DNA from: Lachnospiraceae bacterium
Lineage (GTDB): Bacteria > Bacillota > Clostridia > Lachnospirales > Lachnospiraceae
Assembly: GCA_021770245.1 (NCBI GenBank)
Contig: JAETRI010000033.1
Coordinates: 1-37,951, forward strand
Reading direction: 5' to 3'
DNA length: 37,951 nucleotides
Below, piece after piece: positions 37,839 through 37,951 of this stretch (the stretch's first letter is position 1; each line of letters begins with the position of its first letter). The notes under the pieces were generated by a model that was not told where the DNA came from, searched no databases, and saw only the letters and a list, made by a program, of their open reading frames with translations. Both the position numbers and the translations under genes were made by a program.

Positions 37839-37951
37839 CGCTAAGTGCCCAATGTGGTCAACTTAAGGCCATGGGCGCTCCCTGCCGGGCGCCCGAGGCT
37901 GCAGGCGGGAGAGCGCCCGAGGTCTTAAGTTGACCACATTGCGCTAAGTGC
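37839..37951. repeat. Inverted repeat flanked by a 10-bp direct repeat at the window edge
   Basis: CGCTAAGTGC at 37839-37848 recurs at 37942-37951. Between them an 18-bp perfect inverted repeat, CAATGTGGTCAACTTAAG (37850-37867) and its complement (37924-37941), surrounds a second nested stem (GGGCGCTC/GAGCGCCC). It could be a small non-autonomous mobile element with a target duplication, or one unit of a 103-bp tandem array continuing past the window. Confidence 0.7.

Overview
The window looks like chromosomal DNA of a gut-type Firmicute of the Lachnospiraceae/Clostridiales kind. The evidence is purine-rich Shine-Dalgarno (SD) sites, sigma-A promoters, VanRS-like two-component remnants, an archaeal-type AspRS, a neelaredoxin-like superoxide reductase, a RelQ-like alarmone synthetase and small conserved clostridial proteins. 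The species cannot be named from sequence alone.

Bases 1-6250 are decaying accessory DNA. They hold a RelB/YoeB toxin-antitoxin pair whose toxin has a stop at codon 5, an XRE regulator plus lipoprotein, remnants of two two-component systems, an ABC transporter eroded by deletions and frameshifts, a lipoprotein, the tail of a basic AT-hook protein and a short TetR regulator. Two nearly identical promoter/operator boxes precede the broken response regulator and the broken ABC transporter, so they were probably one self-regulated module.

Bases 6490-9900 hold a radical SAM/SPASM peptide-maturase-like enzyme behind a B12-box (cobalamin-like) riboswitch with a terminator, then a TetR regulator divergent from a 3-hydroxyacyl-CoA dehydrogenase with palindromic operators between them.

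Bases 10100-19200 hold two small cell-envelope-type genes, an operon of membrane protein, response regulator, histidine kinase and membrane protein, then on the minus strand a large hybrid sensor kinase and a LacI regulator.

Bases 19400-37350 are mostly intact metabolic genes: GNAT acetyltransferase, superoxide reductase, GT1 glycosyltransferase with an AbrB regulator, XRE regulator with membrane protein, an MFS fragment, AspRS, a metallo-beta-lactamase-fold protein, acyltransferase 3, nucleotidyltransferase with GalE, SDR, AAC(3)-type acetyltransferase, MFS transporter, hemolysin III, a conserved small protein and a small alarmone synthetase.

The most unusual property is a set of short interspersed palindromic modules (called A to F here) that fill the intergenic spaces from about 9.9 kb to the end. 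They vary in sequence but keep their stems by paired changes, occur in a fixed order (A-B-C-D or D-E), and often end exactly at a start codon, supplying its SD. One version (D-E) carries an SD in a hairpin loop followed by a mini-ORF whose stop overlaps the next gene's start; the same peptide is the C-terminal tail of the histidine kinase at 13.8 kb. Two tandem arrays (66-bp and 73-bp units) and a terminal 103-bp repeat look like related hairpin DNA.
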